Translations under genes and position numbers: made by a program | The notes under the pieces: generated by a model | Told to the model about the DNA's origin: nothing | What the model saw: only the letters and a program-made list of their open reading frames with translations | Databases searched by the model: none | Shown here: in pieces, positions 47,370 through 59,830 of the stretch | Position numbering within the stretch: position 1 is the stretch's first letter | Layout: every line of letters begins with the position of its first letter | NCBI RefSeq assembly: GCF_036370855.1 | Contig: NC_088103.1 | Span: 34,327,904-34,391,903 of the forward strand | Direction: 5' to 3' | DNA from: Dromaius novaehollandiae | Lineage: Eukaryota > Chordata > Aves > Casuariiformes > Dromaiidae | Length of the DNA: 64,000 nucleotides

Positions 47370-47412
<43 letters not shown>
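47370..47412. repeat. (TA)n dinucleotide microsatellite
   Basis: About 20 uninterrupted TA units ending in AAAATG. Self-complementary, so it can extrude as a cruciform and is likely variable and fragile. Confidence 0.95.
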
Positions 47413-47417
<5 letters not shown>

Positions 47418-50400
47418 ATAGTTCAGGGAGTTAGAAGTGCATAGACGTGCAGAGTTGTGGAGCTCTCAAATGTTGCACGTTATCTTCTAGGAGCCCCAGG
47501 GCCTTCAGGAGGTGAATATAAACTGAATCAGATAGCGTTTTGCAGCTGCTCAGGTTAGGATGTAGCTTTGCACATTACTGTTGGTAATCTCCATCTTGTT
47601 GATCTATAAAATCTCATTTGCAAAAGGCTGGTTTTGTATTCAGCAGAGCTGTGCTTTGCACAGCCCCTGTCGCACCTGATCCAGGGACCTGGGGCTGGGC
47701 TCCCTGACAGCTAGGTACAGGTCTGGCCACCAGCTTTTTTGCTCTCCACCCTGAAGAGGCAGGATGGTTAGTCACTGGGCAGATACTCAACACCTTTTAG
47801 AGGATGCTCATTAAGGTCCATTAAAAATGTCATTGCTAGAGTGTAAAGAGCCTAAGTAGTCCTCAGTCAGTGGCATAGGTCTTAAAATTATGCAGTGGGA
47901 ATAGTTAAATGCTCTTAATCTAGTTTCCAGCTTTCTTCTGTCAACATCCTGTAAGGCTCCTGGTCCTCCAGAAGGCTCCTGCATTTGCATGGGAGGGTGT
48001 GTTGTGGCGCTGCTTTCCAGGGTGTTCAGGGAGCTGGGTCATTAGCAAGAAATGAGTATATAAATTTGAGGGGCAGATTCTGTAAAGCTCATTATATGGT
48101 GTATTATATGTATGCAGCAAGCTGCCCCCATGACTTTAATGGGCCAAGTCATGTAAACATCGTGACTGCGGATGTTGCAGGCCAGCTCTAAATGAGTGGG
48201 AAGGAATCAGCCTAGCTGTCGCATGAATTGTAGAGCTGCGGGGGGACAGCCACTCTTCTAAAATAATCCAGTGCAAATGAGAAGCTATTTTATATATGCA
48301 CTATAGTAAATGAACCCAGCATTGTCTGAATAATGTGTTTATTTCTAGTTTATCATATGATGTTTTTGGTTGACAGATTTTGATTCTAGCAAGCACGATT
48401 GCTGTCAGCCTTCAGGGCTTGTATTCGTTGTAAAGCCTGCAACTGCGAGACTCTTCTGGAGTGCAGTGGCGTTATCTGTAACACTGCCTATTGGAATGCT
48501 AATGCAATCTTTTTTTGTAGTAGAGCAACAAACCGTAATTTCTCACAGGAGATAATAAGGTATTATGAGATATTTCATCATTTTTATCATTGTGTTTAAC
48601 AGATATTTTTCCACAACCTCCTTCATAAGAAGCCTCGGTGTTCTCGGTAGACTTCACGTATCTGCGAAAATATTTCGCTTCGTATTTCACTGAGGGGTAG
48701 CAGCCGCTCCCAGAGCAGCGCACAGCAGTGGCTCCACAGTTAGGGGATGGTGACGTCCCCAGGTGAGCAGCAGCGCGGGGTGCCGGGCTGCACAGGTCTC
48801 TGGGTCGTCCTCAGCATCCCTGTAGGAGCGCCAAGGAACACTGAGGGACTCATCCTACTCGGGTATCTTTGGGTTTGTATCCCTTCTGCCAGAAAAGGGA
48901 AGATTTCTTGCAACGCCATGACACAGTACCATATGAGACAGTGAACAAAGGCTTTTCAGTGCTGTATGCGGAGCTCCTGGTGTGCTCCTATGGCTTCTGC
49001 CTGGAACGTCCCTCGGATACCTATGTGCTTGGCTTCCTGTTGTTTACTAGGAGACACAGTACATACATTATTACCATCTTGCGCAGATCAAAGTCGTAGG
49101 CAGGCTTCCTTTTCTCAGTCCAGAAGCTGCCCTCCCAAATACATGTCATTGCCCCTCCAGTAGAGTTTCATGCTCCCTCAGGCCTGTTCTCCTCTCCATC
49201 CCTTTTCTCTCCAAGTATATGCAGGAAGGCATAAACTGCAAGTTCATTTAAGAAAAAAAAACAACAGAGAAGAGGTATTTGCATTCACAGAATTGCAGGT
49301 GCACAGAATCATGTGCACCAATGCTTGTCCTTGCAAGTGCTTCCTCAATTGTAGAAATACTTGGTGCTTTCAAACATGCTTTTTGGAAAGGTATTACTCT
49401 GTTTACACAAGATCCACATAGTCACTGATGTGCAAATCCCACTCCGGTGCAGAGCAGAGCAGCTTGGCATTTTCTGTGTGTAAATTCCAGCAAATGAGGA
49501 ATTGGAGATGACAAATTTTTGTGGTCAGCTGCCATAAGGAACGCTGTTGGCTCGCTGGAGCAGCGGAGAGCGCTGGGGAAGCCGCAGAGGGCAGAGCCAC
49601 CCTGGCTGGAGCAGGCTGGCCCCGAAGCACTGGGCACTGGCTCTGGGCTGGTGCCTGGCCATGGTGCGTGGTGGGGCCTGTGGCTTCTCATGGGCCCTCT
49701 GCCTTTTTTGAAAGGTGCTTGTTTGGCATATGCGACTTTGATGCCTAAAATACCATTGACTTTTTTGGAGTAATCCTGATTTCGTTTTGAATAAACAAGT
49801 CTGAAATTAGGCCATGGCACAAAGATTTTGAGATAGCAAGTAAATATGTTGTTCACTGTGGCCAGAAGCTTTAAATGTTGTAGGTACTTAAGTTAGGCAG
49901 CCAACGGGGTGACTGGAGACCTGACCTTCAGAAGACTTGTGGTCCCTGCTGAAATGGAATGGGAACTGCACAATCCCAGCATGTTTGGCAATCAGGAAAA
50001 GGTATTTTAGGTGCACAAAAGCTGTGCCTTTGACCAGCACCCAGAAGGTATGTATTTCCTGGCTAGGACTGGCGTCATTTTTTTATCGTTATTTGTTTAA
50101 TTTCTGTGCTGGGACGGGCCAGCACAGTATGAACAGAAGAATAATCAGAGTCACCAGAATTGTATTCAAACTGCTTGGAGTTCATAAAGCAGAAGAAAAA
50201 TTACTCCTGCGTGCTCCTGTGTTTTACATTTACCTAAGAAGCTCAGTGAATGGCAGGGGAGTGGTGCGTAGTAAGGCGCAGTGTGGACAGTGTGTGCTCT
50301 GCCGTGGTATTAATATAGCTGTGCAGTTGCTAAGGTGTTTTTTAATGTTTGCATTTAACCATGAGACAGCCAGGTCACAGATGTGGGACGGAAAGGGCAG

Positions 50401-51054
50401 AAGGTAAAAGAAGACAGAACATACCTTTTTCTTTTTGACATGTTTGACAGTTGTTGCATTGATGTGCAGAAAGCATCATGGCATGGGTGCAAAGCATCCA
50501 GTGTTTAACTGGAATCTGTTAGTGGAGGGAAGCTTCAGTTTGCCCACATCATCCATGACGTGTCTGTGCTGCTGCTGTGCAGGAGCATGCAAAGAGACTT
50601 AATCTGCCCAGGCAGAGCATGCAGTGTGCGAGGGAGAAGATTAGGAATTGGTTTTCAGTATTTCGTGGTTAAGCTGGACACGGTTGCTCCATCTGTCGCA
50701 TGTGATGCGACTCCCGGCTCTGCCTCCTGCATGAGGAATGGCTGCGGTGCCGTCTCTGCAGTTGTTTCTATGCCGTAGCAGCCCGTGGAGCCTGCTGGGC
50801 AACGTGGTGGCGCGGGAGCCTGTTTCCCCTTGGTAAGTGCTGCAGCCGCAGGGAGAGGCTCACCGCGAAGATGTGGCAGGAATTGCAGACTTATGACCGG
50901 CTGGCCCGTGTTTACAGGGAAACCAGGAAATTCAGTGCCAGCTCTGGATAGGCTAACGGGTGTTAAAGGCTTTGAAAGCCCCATGGAGAAGCTCTGAAGA
51001 ATACAAAGGAAAAGCATGCTCCGAGGAAAGATGGGCTGGGAAGCCAGCTGCCCT

Positions 51055-51260
51055 CCTTCTCCAGGCCTGCTGGCTCTTCCCTTGGCTGCCCTCGTAACCC
51101 GGTCCCTGCTGGCCACTCTTCTTGGCTCGCTGCGTTCAGCCGGCTCCGCTCTTTCCCAAATCCCTGCTGGCTCTTCCTCCCGGCTCCTCACCTTCCCCAG
51201 TCCCTGCTGGCTGTCCTGCATCCCCCTTCCTGGCTGGCTCTCCTCCTTCCCTGGCCCTGG
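51055..51260. repeat. Degenerate pyrimidine-rich minisatellite
   Basis: CCTGCTGGC recurs at about 51066, 51105, 51163 and 51203, with CTGGCTGGCTCTCC near 51230; the spacings are about 39, 58, 40 and 27 bases. Flanking TCTTCC and CCTTCC blocks recur too. The units are diverged, so this is an old tandem array. It lies inside open frames on both strands, including a 238-codon minus-strand ORF (50655-51371), which the repeat and its GC-rich composition probably explain. Confidence 0.6.
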
Positions 51261-51670
51261 CTGCCCACACTTGCAGATTTCTCTCATTTCCCACCTGCAC
51301 CGACTCTCTTGGGCATTTTTTCCCTGGTTGTCCGAGTTCAGCTCACAGTACTGCTGCCTTATAACGTTCAACGTTACACCTCCAGTGGCTTATCGCTGAG
51401 AAATGCAGAAGTCTTGAGTCCCTCTGAAAACATGATTCATGCCAGTGCTATAAATATACCCACGAGCTTTTGCTAAAGTTGTTGCCTATGCAACATTGAA
51501 AGAGTAGTTCATGATCTGGTTGGGATCCTCCACTTCAGACCCACAGTAGAGGAAGATCCAGTCCAGGGCTCATATAAATCGGTGGAAGTTGTGTCACTGA
51601 ATTCAGCCAGGACAGGACTTGGCTGGAAAAGTTACTTCCTTTGCAGGAAAGAAGGGATTTAGTTCTTCTG

Positions 51671-51690
51671 CCCCCCCCCCCCCTTTTTTT
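51671..51690 (+). repeat. C13-T7 homopolymer tract
   Basis: Thirteen C followed directly by seven T. A polypyrimidine tract with no AG acceptor or exon recognised just after it. Confidence 0.9.
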
Positions 51691-53263
51691 GGTCATCAAA
51701 TCAGTGTTTTATTTGTACAGGTAAAATGAATGCTGTCCCAATTAATTTTAGATAATGTGGGTGTGTGCTGCCTGGCTTTGTTTTTTGCCTACGTAGCTAT
51801 TGAACGCTTGACCCCTGAGCTCCTCTGTTATCTTTCCCAATCATAAATTAATGGGGAAGAAACATTCTCTTAAATATCATGTATTTCTAACTCCAGCCCA
51901 GAGTGTTTGCCTCCCTACAGAAATGGGATGCTGTAGGTAGGAGGCTTTCTGATACTGGAATTACTTCTATTGATTCTTATCTAATTCAGATATTTTTGTA
52001 ACAGTTTTCTCCCTGTAGTGACAGATAAGGATTTGCTATAGTTTTTATTCTCCTCTCTTCTGCCGTTTCCCACTTCTATGATTTTCTTATTGCTGCAGCA
52101 GGCAATGATTTGACAAGCTACAGTTGGTTTCCATTCTTGTAGATATTTTTATTCTTTTGAGCTAACACACAGTAATTGCTGTCATTTTCACTGAAAATTA
52201 GGCATACAAGTGGCCGTAGTCACTTGTTCTCATTTGCTGCCTGTTCTTCAGAATAATGGAAGATGCTAAGATATGATTAGTGCTTAAAACTAAGCTTCGC
52301 TGTGATCAAGTGGAGAATATTGATAGTCTATGAAATGAGTTTGTGTTCTCTACTGGCTTCCTTGTGGATATATCTCTTGAATTTATCCAAATGTCCTCAA
52401 TTTGTATTGTAGATTCAGTATAGCAGCCACTGATTTAGAAGGCAGTGAAGGTAATCTATTATCTGTCATTCCAGAGCTCTTCTCTTTTTATTATGGTTGG
52501 GTCCTACAGAGTAGGTAAATAGTGGGAAGTTTGTACTTCCATTAGATACTATGGAGAGGAGCTTCTTTTGGATATCTGAGCTTATCTGTATTCAGAGTGA
52601 AGGTGTTTTAAATAGTTTTGTGAATAGTAGCTGTTGCTCTGTTAACATGGCACACTGCTCATGCTGTATTCATTAAATTAAATGTTAAAGAGAAGATAAG
52701 GTGAAGTTACTACTGATGAGCTAAAGCTGTTTTTTTCCTCAGTGTGGCAGTCATCTGTCTACAATGGGGCTCTGTATTTTGTCTTTTAATGTTTGTAATA
52801 CACTTTAAAATCATTGCTTGCTTGTAAATATTTTACTGTCTGAATACATCTTAAAAGGCTGTTAGTATTTAAATCTGCACCCAGAATGTTTTCTGTGTAG
52901 CAATCAAAATGCAGCCAGAAAATGATGCTTCAGCTTAATGGCTCGTGAATTCCAATAGCAGTAATACTGTTTCCTAACAGGCATTTCTGTAATTTTCAAG
53001 AGCAAAGACCAGCAAGAAGCTAAAATATTCACCAAGTTGGAAAATGTCTGTCTTTAATCCCAGAACTGTGGAATCTGGCAGAAGATGTGTGGCCTGACAG
53101 GAGTTCATCTTGGGTGGGAGATCCCTTAGCTGGACAGGACAGATTTGGCATGCCTTAGTTGACTTCAGAAATAATTCTACTTATTAAATAATTATTCTTA
53201 CAGATCTTTGACTTACAAGAATGGACTGGGAATTGCTGTGTTGAGCATATAGTATTTCAGGTG

Positions 53264-53326
53264 TAATCATCATCTATAGTACATAATCAGGGGAGACAAT
53301 AATCATCCTAATCATCATATAATCAC
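53264..53326 (+). promoter_or_regulatory. Cluster of five TAATCA words
   Basis: TAATCA starts at 53264, 53284, 53300, 53309 and 53320. Several extend to TAATCATC. TAATCA (TGATTA on the other strand) is a homeodomain-type core, so this could be a homotypic binding cluster or the remains of a short tandem repeat. Function is not shown. Confidence 0.35.
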
Positions 53327-55390
53327 CCCAGTCGTCTGCTGTGACGCAGCTTTTCATGCTGCCCTCTTTCACAGCCTCATTGAACTTGCTCTCCACCACT
53401 GCTTGTTAATTTTCTTCAGATGGGTTTCCCTTCCCTGTGGAATTTATTTTTTTAGGAGTTATTTTCTTGAGGGTGTACCAAGTTTGGAGCCTTGGAGTCT
53501 GCTCTCCCTCTTCTGTTTTCTGCCAGCCTTCCCAGCACTCCGAAGGCACTTGCTTTTTTATTTATTCTTACTGGTGATAACATTTCCTAACTAGTATGTT
53601 CTCCTGTTTCACTTATGCTCAGTGGCCATGGCCCTTTCATGGTGGTGTGACTGGATATGCATCTGTCCATCAAATGGTCATATGTGTATCTCAGCTTACT
53701 TTCTCCAAAACGTAGAGATCTCTGTTCTGTAGAGTATAATTACCAAAAACATCATGATGTCTCTGCTGTGGCTGGTTTCTTGCTGTCAATGCAATGGCTT
53801 CTCTCTATTAAAGGACTTGGCTGTGGGGCATGTGGATGTGGATTAGTATCTATCAGCTTTTTAAAAAATAATTCCTGACTTTTAATAATTCTATCAAATT
53901 CCTTTCCCTCACTCTTCAATATAACTTTGGGTTTTGGCTAATTTTCCTTATTTTCTAAATCAAGTCCTTTTTTCTTTTTTGTTTTTAGCAGTCTTTTTTT
54001 TTCCTTTAATTGTTGCTTTTCTGACTTCTGGTAAAATATCTCCATCAGTCATATTTTTCCATTAATTTTCTTTTCCACCTAATTTCACTCATAATTGCTT
54101 TCATTCTTTTTGTGAGTGCGGTCTTTCTTATCACATGTATTATTCTGTAATTACTGTTTTGAACTCGTTATGTTTCACATGCAGAATGTAATCAAGTTAA
54201 GGAAATGAAGCACCTGGCTGCTACTATTTTTATCCTTTGTTTAACTCCTCTTTCTCTGTCAAAAAGAGATCTAATTTCTCCCCTTGTTGGAGATCTCAGA
54301 ATGTGAATGTTCAAACTTAGCTTCAGTTAAACACTTGAACCTTATGAGACGCATATAGGAACTTCTCACCGATGGCACGTTGGATCGCCCACTTGGTGCT
54401 ACGGCTCCTCAGCTTGCGGAGCAGCGGTCAGCGGGGGCACCTTCCCCAGCAGGGCCCTCCGTGTCTTCCTTACTGCAATCTCCACTGCAAAACTGTTTTC
54501 TCTGTCTTCCCCCCAAGTGACTTTCCAGGCCTATAGCATCAAAGATGCTCACTGTGAATCTGAGGAGCCAAGCACTAGGCTTGTGTTCCTCACTATTGCA
54601 CCAGGAGTACAAAAAGGAAGAAAAACATAGCGCTGCTTTTGACAACATCAGAGGAGCTCTGAAATAGCTAGTAAGAAATAACCTTCATTTCTCTTGTGCC
54701 TTTTGTCCTGGAGGGTCTTAAAATGCTCAAGTCATTTGGCAAAGTAACCTGCCTGTAATGATCTATTTGTATTGATTATCCTTTGTATGGTAAATAAGGT
54801 GCTACTTAGGGCAGGATCTTGATGCTGTGATGCTTCTGAAATATTGCTAACAAATCCTCCCTTAAGAATAGATTCACTTTCGTGATGATGGAAGCTGCAG
54901 CATTTTATTGCATGTTTCAGCAGGCTGAGAGCTTGTACCTCATCAGTTAGCGTGGCTCACTCGCTCCGGGGTAATTAGTTAAGTAACTAGTTATGTGCCC
55001 GTGTCTTCAATCCATTAACCCGATCAGTGCCCTAACCTAGCAAAACAATTCCTAATTCCTTTATGAGACTTTGATCAGATCTTGGATTTAATCCAATCCA
55101 GGAGACTTCTTCTTTTTCGTTAGTGGTTATCTAAGAAAGCAGCTAAAAGCAGTCCCTAGAATTAGTGTCAAGAGTGACATGAAAGGAATATTTGCTCCTC
55201 TTACTTAAGGTGCAATAAATCACTTTAAAAGCAATGAACTGCTGAGAGAAAACATCTCTCAATTGATCAGATGCCTGCAGCAACCCTTTTGCCTACTGTA
55301 GTAATCTCACTCTGAACAGCCATGCTCTAAAACAAAGACAGGAGGTACAACTACTGGAAATTTGAGTGAGATGATTTTTAAGAAGACTGA

Positions 55391-55404
55391 TTTTTTTTTT
55401 TTTT
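55391..55404 (+). repeat. T14 homopolymer
   Basis: Fourteen T followed by AAATGC. No element recognised. Confidence 0.85.
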
Positions 55405-55914
55405 AAATGCCCTTAAAGATCAATAATTAGCAACTGCATTAATAGCTATGTATTGAAAAGATTTTCTGAAAAATGCCTGCCTATTTTCTTTCAGTGGCTT
55501 AATGTCCGAGTCAGGTTCAAGTTGATATAGTTGTTCAAAGGGAGTAATTTTATTCGAGCCAAATCAGGAGAAAGCTAAGTGCAGTATTTACTGCGCTGGG
55601 CCTGGAAGACTTTTACTCACTAGGAATTCAAGACCATCTTGATTAAAATTTGAGAAATAATTTGGAACGAGCAGATGCAACTCAGTGAAGACATGGGCAA
55701 AATATTGTTCTTGGAGAGAAGTCATCATGGGTGCAGATAAATATTGTTGTGACTGGGATGTGGGAGGTAAACTCAGTGTGAGGTGGTATAATCCTGCTGT
55801 AAAAGAATGAAATCTTATTCTCAGGTGCAGTAGCAGAAGCCCCATAACTGGACTGGTGCAGTTGTTCCCCTCACACTAACAGGAGCTGAGTTGGAATAGC
55901 ATGTCCCATTTTGG

Positions 55915-56300
55915 CCAGTGCACTTTGAGAAAGATGTGGGAGCATTTAATAGCGCCCAGAGGAGAACAAGAGCAATGGTGCAGTGGGAGCTGTTTCCAAT
56001 GAGAAAATGATGGGGGAAGAACAGATTAATTTCCTTTAGGAAGGTGAAGGGAGGTAAAGCCTTTCTTTAAGAAGGTTATGAGAAAGAGCAGAGCAATCTG
56101 CTGTTTTTCTCCTCAGAAGCAGGAAAGTGGCAATCGGCTTAGGTGGAGTGTTTTAGTTAAATATTAGGGAAATCTCCTAAAGGTAAGGACAGATAAGCAC
56201 TAGGAGTGGTTATTGCAGGAGAAATCTATTTCGTTGGAGGTGTTGATATCAAGTTAGACAATATCCATTAGGACTGGTCTGACAGATGTTCCCTGTCGTG
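55915..56300 (+). repeat. CR1-type LINE 3' fragment
   Basis: In CR1 order: CACTTTGAGAAAGATGTGGG, GCCCAGAGGAGAACAAGAGC, AATGGTGCAG, AAGGTTATGAGAAAGAG, TTTTTCTCCTCAGAAGCAGG, then AGTTAAATATTAGGGAAATC, AGATAAGCACTAGGAG, TTTCGTTGGAGGTGTTGATA, TCAAGTTAGACAATATCCAT and TGACAGATGTTCCCTG. These follow the sauropsid CR1 phrases for '..GATGTGGACAAATTGGA..CAGAGGAGAGCAAC', '..TTAGATATTAGGAAAAACTT..', '..TTGGAGATTTTTAAG..GTTAGACAAACACC'. Old, 5'-truncated and inactive. Confidence 0.8.
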
Positions 56301-56806
56301 GGTCCCTGGCACCCCTAACTCACTGTGATTTCTGTGGTTTGTCAGCTCTTATTTGGGTAACAACTTCTATTTGCTTCCATGTGACTTTGGCGCAGTGCAA
56401 ACAGGACAGACTCCCATTTTATAAGCTACTCAGTGCAGTTATTTGAGGTCCAGCTCCTTGCTGCATCGTGTGCCCTGTGTGCTGCAGCTTGCTCTGTGTC
56501 TGTTTCCTCTCGTCCATTCCTGCACACGTTTTACACCAAGACCAGGGCCCGTGAAAGAGGACAGACTCAGTCTTGACAGAGAAAGTCCTTTGCTAATCCC
56601 TACAGCAGGTATATTGCAGTGACACTGATGGTACCAGCAAGAGTACTACCATTTAATCCTGGCCCGATGGGAACCACCTCGAGGGTGAAAGGGCAGTCAA
56701 TCCTGTGGAAGAGTATTGTGTTATAGGATTAGGACTGACTTATTTAAGAGCCAAATAAGCAATCCTGGATTCCTTTTAAGAAGCTGCAGCTGAAGTCTAA
56801 ATTGTA

Positions 56807-56870
56807 AATCTATCTATCTATAAAAATCTAAAAAGCAAAAAACTAGCTATCTATAAAATCTATAAAAGCA
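56807..56870 (+). repeat. Imperfect CTAT / CTATAAAA low-complexity repeat
   Basis: Starts with CTATCTATCTATAAAAATCT and continues with CTATCTATAAAATCTATAAA after an A-rich interruption. A decayed tetranucleotide microsatellite. Confidence 0.75.
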
Positions 56871-58469
56871 ATTTACAGAAAGCTTGTTGATCTTCTCTTG
56901 CCAATGGACAACAGAGGAGGAGAAAAAGGGTGGCTGGACTGTATGTATCTTAATGTTCAAGTAGCTAAGAAAACAAGTTTAGTTTGTCTTACTGAACTTG
57001 TTTTCCTTTTCTCTCCCTTTTAGATATAGCTTTGTTGCACCAGTCTGTTCCCCTTTGTACCTTTGTATGCATGATGTAGTGGTGAGTTTCTGTCCCTGAA
57101 ATAGGAAGTATAGTGGGAATATCACTTAAACAAACAAACCTTGAAGCTCAGCTCTTAACTCCATATTTAAACTGCTAAATAATTGGCCATACTTTCAAAA
57201 GCTCTGAGCATACCACAGCTCTCCTAAATCCTAGCTGAAGCCTCAGGAGCCTTACTGCTCCGCAGTATCTGGTCTCTTGTGAATATTTGGCTCTGAAAAT
57301 CAGGCCTATTTGTTTATTTACTCCAAGTGATGCTATTTAAAGTGTCATGTGATACATGAAGCTAATTGACTTCTGAAAACATCTGATTTGTTGTTCACCC
57401 TCCGCCTGTATATAACCTTATGTCTTCGAGCATCTGTGTTATGCAGCAGGATCCCATAATAGGAGAAGTGAGACTTTAGGAGAAATGAGCTTTGTGGGAA
57501 CAGCTAAGAGACTTGCACTGGAGCAGCAGATGGGACTGTAGTTTTTTGCAAGTCAATGATTCCCAAATCCTCTTAAGGACAGCCTAAGTTAAATCCCCTT
57601 TGTGGCATTACGCCTGGCTCTGGGACAGGTGGCTGGTTCCTCAGCCTCTGTCACCTGCTTCGTGAGCTGCTTTGCTCCTGGAAACTCTCCGGGCTGGTAC
57701 AAAAAGCCACCGTAAAAACAGCAGAGTTGCCAGGTGCCATGGGAAGAGCTCTAGTAACAGCCAGCAGTAATGTAAAGTGAGACCTTTTGCTGAATACAGC
57801 TGAATACAGCAGTCTTGTGTGCTTTCAGGGCCTTGGTGTCTGTGGATGTTTGTTACGGAAACAACGAGTGCCTTTCCTTTACTTAAGTAAAAGGTAGTAA
57901 AATGGGGGGAGGAACAGGTGTGGGGGTGGTGGTGAGGGAGGGAATGGGATAGTATGGGAGGCCTTATGGGTAAATGTGGTGTGAATTGACAGGACACAAG
58001 GAATATTTTGCAGCTCCTTTTGCCTTTCTCTGGGGAAATCCACCCTTTTCATTTCTTCTTGCCTGCACAGTTGCAAAGAAAGGTCTTTGCACATAGATGG
58101 ATTGTGAATAGCGTGGTGAAGGAGAGTGTTCAGGGGCTTGGAAGGTGGTCTGACACCTGGCATCGCTTCTGTCATAGACTTTTGACATGACCTTGAACAA
58201 AATATTTTGTCCTGCAGCATGCAAGGTGCCTTATCTGTGAAGATCTCTGCTTTTATAATGCTGTCTCTTGGAGCCTGGCAGAGCACCCTTCAGGACCTGA
58301 CTGTCCCTCTTGTCTGGCTGGAGACCTGCTGGAGCTGCCTGGCTGCCTCAGCTGGTCCTCGTTCAGGGTCCTTCTGTGGAAATCAAGGGATGGGGCTTAG
58401 GTGTCTTTGGATGTTGCCCGGAAATGGAGCATCTGGGACACATCCAGATCTAGGAATTTGGAAGTACCA

Positions 58470-58580
58470 CTGCATTTAGGAAATAGTCAACCACTATGCC
58501 TCGGTTCCCTGTCTACAAAAACAGGCAGAATACCACTGCCCTCCTTAGGATTGGTGCAGTAAAGATGCATACATTCAGCC
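58470..58580 (+). repeat. MIR-like SINE fossil
   Basis: CCACTATGCCTCGGTTCCCT then GTCTACAAAAACAGGCAGAA and TACCACTGCCCTCCTTAG match 'CACTGTGCCTCAGTTTCCCT..CTGTAAAATGGGGATAATACCACTGACCTCCTT', a form common in reptile genomes. Confidence 0.75.
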
Positions 58581-59787
58581 ACTAAGATGCACAGATACCA
58601 CAGGAATGGAGCCCATTAGGCATAAGAGAGCTTGCTGCTTTCCCACCTTCATAGGCAGTCCAAAACAAGAGTTTGGAAATTGGGACACTCCCCCATTTGG
58701 CTCAGTTGATATTTATGGTACAAGTCAGTAGTGACATTTCAGAAAGCATTTTTGCCCGTTATTTCATGATTTAATAAAAAGTACCCTCAACTGAAGTCGA
58801 AACCCAAGCTCCATCCCATTGCTCTCTATTTTTCAGTGTCTGAAACCCTCCTGCCTCCCCCATCCCCTTGCACCCTACCCATCCACCAAAATCTGCATCT
58901 TAAACATTCCTCCCCAACCCATCATCTTATTAACTGGTATAAGGAGTGATGAAGGCCCTATATGAATACCATATGCCACATTCATATTTGTAGCATAACA
59001 TTGAAATTACCATAAAAATATAGCTTTGAGATTGCTGTTTCCTTCCAGTTTGGTGGATACCACTATTTTTGTCTTTAACTATCCAAAGTTAGGCTTACCA
59101 AAATTCATCTTTGGAAATGACACAAAATGCATTATGGGAGCACTTCAAGGCTGCCAAGTTCTCTGGATTTTGGTGAAAATAATTTTGGAGGGTGCAGTCC
59201 TGAGGTTTTCATTTGGGCAGATTCCCAGCTGACTCATCTGAGACTGCCATGTTAAAATCATCAAGAGGGGATTATGAAAGGCTATGAAACTGTATGTGGT
59301 GTGTTCCTGTAATGCATTTTTTTTTTCGTGTGTCCCCCAAATGGCTGGTATTAGCTTTATTTCCTTGTTTGCTTGTTTTTCTTTTCCTTCACTGTTTCAT
59401 CTGTTGGTAAAAGACAGTTCTTGACATCAGGAAGGAGGAGAGAATTTCTGGCCTTGCTTCCCTTTCTAAGAATGGTCTTTAGAGATGTGATCGCAGGGTC
59501 TAGGGTTGCTGGTAGCAACAACTTAGGGGGAAACATAACATTTTAGTCCAATTAAACACAGCCCCTTTTCTGCAGGGACATGTGCCACCTTCACTCAGCT
59601 GTTGTGACTCAAGATTCAATTGATCAAGCAGCTGTGAGACTGGAAGCATTTTTAGGTGTAAGGATGTTCAGCATCTTGATATCAGTCAATTAATGACCCA
59701 CTTCTACAGAATATTTACGAATAAAATGTAAAATGCAAAATGTGTCAGGCTATGAAACAACTTCCAGACATGGATGGTTATTTGATT

Positions 59788-59830
59788 GCTCTTTTGTGAA
59801 TTTAACAAAATTCACGTTTTTCAAAAGAGC
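59788..59830. repeat. Composite inverted repeat (two stacked stems)
   Basis: Outer stem GCTCTTTTG (59788-59796) with CAAAAGAGC (59822-59830); inner stem TGAATTT (59797-59803), loop AACA, AAATTCA (59808-59814). A seven-base bulge CGTTTTT lies on the 3' side. The two stems are directly adjacent on the 5' side, so a single imperfect hairpin of 16 pairs can form. Confidence 0.9.

Larger units (their letters stand above)
46063..51050. other. Intron 1 segment, unique sequence with a MIR copy and a TA repeat
   Basis: Holds the MIR-like copy at 46570-46710, the (TA)n at 47370-47412 and many short unrecognised ORFs. No exon or RNA gene recognised. Confidence 0.55.
51691..55914. other. AT-rich, ORF-poor intron segment
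   Basis: From about 51400 to 53400 no ORF of 60 codons exists on either strand. The sequence is AT-rich but not simple-repeat-like, as often seen for conserved non-coding blocks. 53264-53326 carries five TAATCA words. 53930-54140 is T-rich. A short CpG-richer island of sequence at about 54360-54470 stands out from its surroundings without a recognisable product. A T14 run is at 55391-55404. Confidence 0.5.

Noticed and set aside
50655..51371. 238-codon minus-strand ORF
   Set aside because: Its first half is the decayed CTGCTGGC minisatellite read in antisense; the remainder has no recognisable domain.
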